A DNA stretch of 64,000 nucleotides from Dastarcus helophoroides (Eukaryota > Arthropoda > Insecta > Coleoptera > Bothrideridae). The position numbers and the translations under genes are program-made. The stretch is from positions 43,079,435 through 43,143,434 of the forward strand of contig CM053325.1 in NCBI GenBank assembly GCA_028583605.1, in the 5' to 3' direction. Below, piece by piece: positions 58,690 through 64,000 of this stretch (within the stretch, counting starts at the first letter, position 1; every line of letters starts with the position of its first letter). The notes beneath the pieces are model-generated. The model was not told the DNA's origin, did not search any database, and worked only from the letters and a program-made list of their open reading frames with translations.

Positions 58690-60190
58690 AAAAATTAAAA
58701 CATCATTTTATAACTAAAAATTTGGTGTAAAGAATATTATGAAAGCAATTTTGATAAAAGTGAAAATTATGAAAAAGAACAAGATTTTCAAAGTAGACAT
58801 TTTCAAACAAAAATTGGAAAAAACTTACCGAGAAAAAAATTTAGAATTTGTAGAAAAAAATGCCATTTTCAAGAAAAAAAATCAAAATTTCAAAAAAAAA
58901 ATTAAAATATTGGGAAAAAGAAAAAATTCTGAAAAAAAATTAAATTCTGAAAGATTCAAAATTTAAAAAATAAAAAAAATTCACAAAAAGTAAATAATTT
59001 AATAGTAAAAGATTTCTAAAAAAGTATAATTTCTTAACAGTGAAAATCTTCAAGTTAAGTAGCAATTGAGAGAACAAATAAAAATTTTGAAAATCGAACG
59101 AAATACCAGAAAATGTGCAAATTACTAAAAAAGATCGCAAAATTTTTAAAAGTTGAGATTTTACGATAAAAAAATCTCAGAAGAGACGAAATTCCCCAAA
59201 AAATAAGCTAGGAAAATAAAAATTGAACAAAATTTGAAATGTTCAAAAAACTCAAAATCCTGAAAAATGTCTAAAATTTGGAAATATTCGAACTTAAATA
59301 AAATAGAAATTGAAGCAAAAAGTAACCATCTTTATTAATATATTTAAAAAGTAAAATTTTTGAAAAGTCAACATTTTGAAAAAACTAGAAAGAGATTGTA
59401 AATAAAATCAAAATTTTCAAGTTATTGAAAAATTAAACTTTTCACCAGTTAAAAGTTGAATTCGAAGATCAAAATTGTTGAAATATTCTGAAATTTAAGA
59501 AAGTCATAATTAAGTAAGTGAAAATTTTGAAAAAACTGCAAACTGAAATTTGAAATAGTACCAACATTTTCAAAAAATCAAAATTTTCAAGTCAGTTAAG
59601 AAATATGAAATTTCACAAATGTCGAATCAAAAAGGTCGAAATATTCGAGAAAAAAAATTGAAATCTCTAAAAAGGCAGATATTTCGCAAGAATCAAAAAT
59701 TAAAAAAAATAGAAATATTCAAAAAAGTTTCAAGAAATATTGACATTTTAAAAAAATACTGAATCTTTAAAAAAATGAAAGTATTTAAAAGAGTCACAGT
59801 TTTCTAAAAAGTCAAAACTTCGAACAAAATTCAATATTTTCAAAAAACAAAGTAGGATTTTGCAAAAAAGCCAAATCTTTCAAATAAAGTGAAAATTGTT
59901 CAAAAGACCTAAAAACTCGAAAGTCGAAATTTCTAAAGTCGGCGTTTTTAAAAAACTGAGGTTTTCAAAAAGGCAAAATTTCTCAAAGAAAGTCGAAATA
60001 TTGAAAAAATCAAAATTTTAAGAAAACCCAATTATGAAGTGAACATATTCAAAAAATTTAAAAATTAAATAATATTTGAATTTTAAAAAATAGAGTAGAA
60101 GTTACCAAAGATTCTGTTTTCCTTAGGCTGAAATTTAAAAAAGTCACAAGTTCATAATTTTTAACAATAAAAATATATAATGTTAAGAAA
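58690..60190. repeat. A-rich degenerate repeat block
   Basis: About 1.5 kb of words such as AAAGTCAAAATTTTCAAAAA and AAAAATCAAAATTTTCAAG, the complement of the 16.2-18.3 kb block. It separates the two copies of the mariner 5' segment. Confidence 0.65.
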
Positions 60191-60202
60191 AGTCTAAATT
60201 TG

Positions 60203-60530
60203 TCATAAACTCATTTCTATAATGAAATATGCACCTAAAAACCTACTTAAAATATATATTTTAAATATGAGGGTAGTTAATAAGTCAATAACTTATTGAA
60301 TTTTCCGCGCAGAAACTTTAAATGCACATTACATCCGTCAACTGCCAGCTATGAATAGACTACTGTCGAAGTTTGAGAAAGCTGTGTCATTTCGTTTGAG
60401 TTTGACAGGCATTGAAAGCAACAACAATTGAACATAATATGGAGGTGCACACGTGTGTAGTCATCATGACAAAAGTCCATAAATTAGTCTACGAACTGCT
60501 ACGTCATCCAGCATATTCTGAAGATTTAGA
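60203..60530 (+). pseudogene. Mariner 5' end and internal transposase fragment
   Basis: The duplicated segment (terminus ATGAGGGTAGTTAATAAGTC at 60267) runs directly into HTCVVIMTKVHKLVYELLRH and PAYSEDLDP. This is the mariner catalytic region between the second Asp and the 'PxSPDLAPSD' third Asp. Most of the N-terminal half is therefore deleted, and the residue run stops just before the third Asp, where the hairpin repeat G begins. The C-terminus reappears at 63835. Confidence 0.8.
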
Positions 60531-60531
60531 C

Positions 60532-60640
60532 CCTGGTTTTCTTCAAAAATTGATACATAAATATTGTCCCCTGAAACCAAGAAAGATTGAAAAACATAAT
60601 TGCTCTAACGCATTTCAATAACCAAGCTATCATCTTCAAA
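60532..60640 (+). repeat. Hairpin repeat family G, copy 5
   Basis: CTGGTTTTCTTCAAAAATTG, ATTGTCCCCTGAAACCAAGA, AACGCATTTCAATAACC, AGCTATCATCTTC. It forms the left end of a 3.3-kb insertion in the mariner transposase; copy 6 forms the right end in opposite orientation. Confidence 0.75.
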
Positions 60641-60810
60641 GGGATACTGTACATACAGGGTTAGTTTTCTTAATGGATACCCCCTTATTTTTGTCTTTAT
60701 TTTTGGCAGATTGAAAATATTAAAAAGCTGGTCTTTTATGGTTTTCCATGTAGATTTCACTTCTGCTAATGGATTGGTACTAGCTTTGTAAATATTTACA
60801 GGGTACGTAA
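60641..60810. repeat. Left inner arm of the 3.3-kb insertion
   Basis: CAGGGTTAGTTTTCTTAATGG through TGTAGATTTCACTTCTGC is matched on the minus strand by 63757-63570 (AGGGTTAGTTTTCTTAATGA, CATGCAGATTTCACTTCT). Together with the G copies this gives inverted arms of about 270 bases. Confidence 0.65.
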
Positions 60811-60879
60811 AAAAGTTAGGCCAAGTATGTGGTATACAGAGAAAGGCAATCGAATGACCTTCCAAATGAGATAAAAAAT

Positions 60880-61115
60880 TTTGAAATTTCTAGGAAAGGT
60901 CGAAATTCTGAGAAAAAAATTAACATTCTCAAAATAAAAAGTAGAACTTTTTAAACAAGTCAAAACTGTTTGTAAAAAACATACATTTTCAAAAAGAGTA
61001 GAATTTTTTTATATTCCCATTTCTTTCCTCAAATCATCAAGGCGAGAATTGAGAATCTCATACAAACATTTATTTAGGTTTGATCGAATTTCGACCACAA
61101 GCGATGCTAGTAATA
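60880..61115. other. A-rich low-complexity filler
   Basis: Short block of AAAAAGTCAAAACT-type words then plain sequence before the next palindromic element. Confidence 0.4.
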
Positions 61116-61119
61116 CATA

Positions 61120-62848
61120 CCGGGTGTTTTTTTTAGTTGGGAGGTTACCTTTATATGAAGTACTACTTATAATAAAGACAAACTGATTTTGTCGATGAGG
61201 CTAATTGAGGCTAAACTATATTTTAAAAATATTTTTAATTTCCTCCCACTTCCGGTTATACTGGAATCATATTTTTTATTTTAAATAGCAACCCCTAAAT
61301 TTTATACTTTATTTGGATTTTACGTAAAAAAATAAGGTGAGTTTAGGTATATATGTTTACTACTACCTTTGATAGTTTTAAATAATATATTTCAATTTTT
61401 CGAAAAAAAAATGACGAAGAAGGGGGTTATTTTGACTCTTTGTATCTTTTTTATTTTTTGCAGTAAAAACATAAAATTTTGGGTTGACGTCATGGAATAT
61501 TATAAAGACTATAACACCGTAATCAGATTTTACATTTAATATACAGGGTGATAGAAATTTTATATTGTTTATTGTTTTTGTTTTATTCAAAAAAAAATCT
61601 GTTTTTTATTATTATCTGTATTTTAAAAAAATCTTAAAATAAAAAGAATCAAACATCTCTTTTTTGTTCAAGTAGGAAGTTAACTGCAGGCAATAAAAGC
61701 CTCAAGAATTAATCATAATAAGTAATGGGAAAATAAAATAATTGACAAAAAATTTACATCAAGAACAACAAGGACGATCTTCTGTTTCAATACATTTAAA
61801 GGCATATTTTAAGATTTCGAATTGAGTAACATTTTTAAGCACATTCGATTGTTCCTAGCAATATGCTGGTCATGCAGTAATCGTAAAAAGAAATCACTAA
61901 ATAATGTTCGCTTCAATTTTCATTATAAAATTTAACGCTTACAAATCCTGAGTTCCAATCTAACAGAATAACAGTTAAAGAATTTTCTTGAACATTTGTT
62001 GTTGATTTTCATTACTCCAAAAATGAGAAGTCTGTTTAACAAACCATTTTTACGAAACTTACACTCGTGGCTCAATAAATATTTTTCAATAAGTATTATA
62101 ACAATTAACCAAAAACTTATTCGTCCTGTGCGGTTATCTTTTAAATGTTATTTAGCTTAAAATTTTTATGCCTTGTGGTTATGTTTATATTTGAAAATGT
62201 TGTCTACTGCCAAATTGCTACTGGAGAAAAAAAAGATATATTTTTCTTTTCTATTTTGAATTATATCTCTGTAACGATGCGGAATTTTAAAAAAATAGTC
62301 ATTTAACTTTTTTCTGCTTTTTATGTGAAGAATCCAAATATAATTAAAAAACATATAGGTCTGATTAAAAAAACAAAGTTTTTTAAAACAAAAAAAATAA
62401 AGATCATAAAATTTCCATCACCCTGTGTAATTAATGTAAAACCTGATTGCGTTATTATAGTCTCCACAATATTTCATGATTCAACCCAAACATATTTTTA
62501 ATGCAAATATTAAAAAAGATATAAAGAGTCAAAATAACCCCCTTTTCTGTCCATTTTTTTTTCGAAAAATTGAAATATCTTTAAAACTATCAAAGGTAGC
62601 AATAAACATATATACATAAACTCACCTTATTTTATACGTAAAATCCAAATAAAGTATAAAATTTGGGGGTTGCTATTTAAAATAAGAAAGTTGATGTCTA
62701 CTTTCGGTATAACCGGAAATGGAATAAAGTTGAAAATATTTTTAAAAGGTAGTTTAACTCCGATTAGCCCCATCGACAAAATCAGCTTGCCTTTATAATA
62801 AGTGGTACTCCATATAAGGGTAACCTCCCAACTAAAAAAAACACCCGG
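61120..62848. mobile_element. Palindromic element, family C
   Basis: Ends CCGGGTGTTTTTTTTAGTTG and, on the minus strand, the same sequence with one fewer T difference, followed on both sides by GGGAGGTTACC. The arms of about 430 bases (61120-61550 and 62418-62848) share CTTTATTTGGATTTTACGTA, GATAGTTTTAAA and AAGGGGGTTATTTTGACTCT. No coding capacity. A second CAGGGTGAT-ended palindrome sits at its centre. Confidence 0.8.
61544..62425. mobile_element. Inner palindrome with CAGGGTGAT ends
   Basis: Left CAGGGTGATAGAAATTTTAT and right, on the minus strand, CAGGGTGATGGAAATTTTAT, continuing similar for about 75 bases. It lies symmetrically in the centre of family C. It is either a separate TA-CAGGGTG element inserted at the centre, or part of the parent palindrome that happens to have this motif. 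Confidence 0.55.
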
Positions 62849-62879
62849 TTTAATTTCGTAACTATTATACAAATTGCAT

Positions 62880-63565
62880 AACTAAAGACTTGAGAAAATT
62901 TGTGAAAGAAACTCTATATGTTGATTTTAAAATCAAAATTTTAGATAAACATCTAAAAACTAAAAGTACGAAGTTTTTATTTGGAGAAAAAGTTAAAATT
63001 TTGATTTAAAAAAACTCCCAAATATTTTACAATGAGAAGTAGAATTAAATTAAAAAGCATTTCGTTATTTTTTCTTAAAATTTATATTTTACGCTTTAAA
63101 GTAATAAATAATAAAATGAAATTGTTCAAAAAATAAATTAATTTAAAAACTATTCTCCAATCACTAAAAAAAAGGTCGAAATTTCAGATTGAAAGTCGAA
63201 ATTTCAAAATTTGAGAAAAAAATTAAAATTTGAAATTGCCTCAAGGAGGTCATAATTTCGACATAGACTTCGATATTTTGTATTATTGAATATTTTAATC
63301 GAAATTTTGAAATAATTGTATGTGTTGACAGTTTTGTTTTAAGCTTACTCTTAACTTTTTATCGATCATTTAACTCATAATTAAAAGTTGTTTTGTTTGT
63401 CTGTTTAAAAGAAAAAAAAATTGTGGGGCGGTATCTTAAAGAGTTGCATCATACTAAGAAAATTTACCACACGGCCTGCATATAAATAATTTGTATTAAG
63501 AATTAGATATTCTATTTCCTTTGCTGATTAGTTTATTTATTGATTTATTAGGAGCTTATAAAATA
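62880..63565. repeat. A-rich degenerate repeat block and plain sequence
   Basis: 62880-63260 has AAAAATTGAAATTT- and AAGGTCGAAATTTC-type words; 63260-63565 is plain AT-rich sequence. Confidence 0.4.
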
Positions 63566-63569
63566 TCGT

Positions 63570-63757
63570 TTTTGTCTCGATGTAGTCACAAAAAATTAAG
63601 ATATCGCAAAAACTAGTAAAGTGATTATATTTGTAATCACAATGACTAAAAGAAGTGAAATCTGCATGAAAAACCGTAAAAAACAAATTTATTAATTTTT
63701 TGAATCTGTCAAAAATAAAGATAAAAATGGTATTCATTAAGAAAACTAACCCTGGAC
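63570..63757. repeat. Right inner arm of the 3.3-kb insertion
   Basis: Minus-strand match to 60641-60810, retaining GTTAGTTTTCTTAATGAATA and GCAGATTTCACTTCT. Slightly shorter and more diverged than the left arm. Confidence 0.6.
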
Positions 63758-63824
63758 AGTATCTGTTGTTGCGTTTTTTGATCTTTTTTGGTTTCAGGAG
63801 ACAACATTTGTATATCGATTTTCC
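63758..63824 (-). repeat. Hairpin repeat family G, copy 6
   Basis: On the minus strand ACAAATGTTGTCTCCTGAAA and CCAAAAAAGATCAAAAAACG. Shortened at both ends; the AACGCGTTT and GACAGC hairpin parts are absent. It marks the right junction of the insertion in the mariner transposase. Confidence 0.65.
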
Positions 63825-63834
63825 TATTTCGAAA

Positions 63835-63990
63835 CGTGAAAATAAGAGATGTAGGTTGAATAAAGAGGTCATCACTGAAACAAAGGCCTACCTTGAGGAC
63901 CTTATGAAAACTTACTATTGGGAAGAATTGGAAAAATGAAAAAAGGCTGGACTAAATACATCGAACTAAAAGGAGACCGTTGAAAAATAA
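63835..63990 (+). pseudogene. Mariner transposase C-terminus
   Basis: NKEVITETKAYLEDLMKTYY, WEELEK, a stop, then GWTKYIELKGDR match the mariner C-terminal 'EEVIAETEAYFxDLxxSYYxxGIxxLxxRWxKCIxLxGDYVEK'. Just upstream FPISKR fits the 'FPxLKxWL' segment that follows the third catalytic Asp. With 60203-60530 it forms one interrupted mariner copy. The window ends before the 3' terminal repeat. Confidence 0.85.
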
Positions 63991-64000
63991 TTATTATTTA

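Noticed and set aside
58739..58966. 75-codon lysine-rich frame
   Set aside because: Lies in the A-rich repeat block; composition explains it.

Overview
The window looks like a gene-poor, AT-rich stretch of an insect nuclear genome. The evidence is the range of transposable-element remnants, all of kinds common in arthropods: BEL/Pao and Ty3/gypsy LTR elements, Jockey-type and other LINEs, tRNA-headed SINE-like pieces, Tc1/mariner, pogo, piggyBac, Mutator-like (MULE) and PIF/Harbinger-like DNA elements, and many palindromic (foldback or long-TIR) non-autonomous elements. I could not fix the insect order. No intact host protein-coding gene, rRNA, true tRNA or CRISPR array was found. All identifications come from reading motifs by eye.

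Layout. 0-6.4 kb: LINE reverse-transcriptase tail (-), a BEL/Pao RT split by a SINE-like insertion (+), a 0.9-kb foldback element, and a Ty3/gypsy integrase region with its polypurine tract and 3' LTR (-). 6.4-10.3 kb: mostly featureless, with a tRNA-like SINE head and a Jockey scrap. 10.39-13.35 kb: a Tc1/mariner-superfamily element (insect DUF4817 + DDE type) whose right half is an inverted second copy of its own 5' half. 16.2-18.3 kb: a 2-kb T-rich degenerate repeat block. 20.4 kb: a small candidate exon or conserved island. 22.4-25.9 kb: pieces of MULE transposase mixed with a tandem duplication and a palindromic element. 27.3-32.3 kb: a CCGT-rich insect repeat, a pogo/psq-like helix-turn-helix scrap, a second gypsy LTR, a piggyBac transposase 5' half and a TTAA-flanked short element. 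34.0-35.1 kb: another foldback. 36.3 and 51.1 kb: two copies of a TTA-flanked Harbinger-like MITE. 38.8-41.1, 24.7-25.5 and 46.8-47.3 kb: three members of one palindromic family. 42.0-42.8 and 53.0-53.7 kb: LINE RT tails. 44.3-45.3 kb: a Tc3-like transposase. 53.7-57.1 kb: a palindromic family beginning CAGGGTGGACC. 58.4-64 kb: a mariner element whose 5' flank is duplicated and whose transposase is split by a 3.3-kb nest of palindromic insertions.

No set of host genes works together here. The organising theme is element-in-element nesting and inverted duplication. Several unrelated palindromic families share TA-CAGGGTG ends, which raises the possibility that one transposase group mobilised them. 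The best candidates for something not explained by transposons are a splice-bounded open segment at 20.43-20.50 kb and two small GC-rich islands at 15.4 and 36.1 kb.
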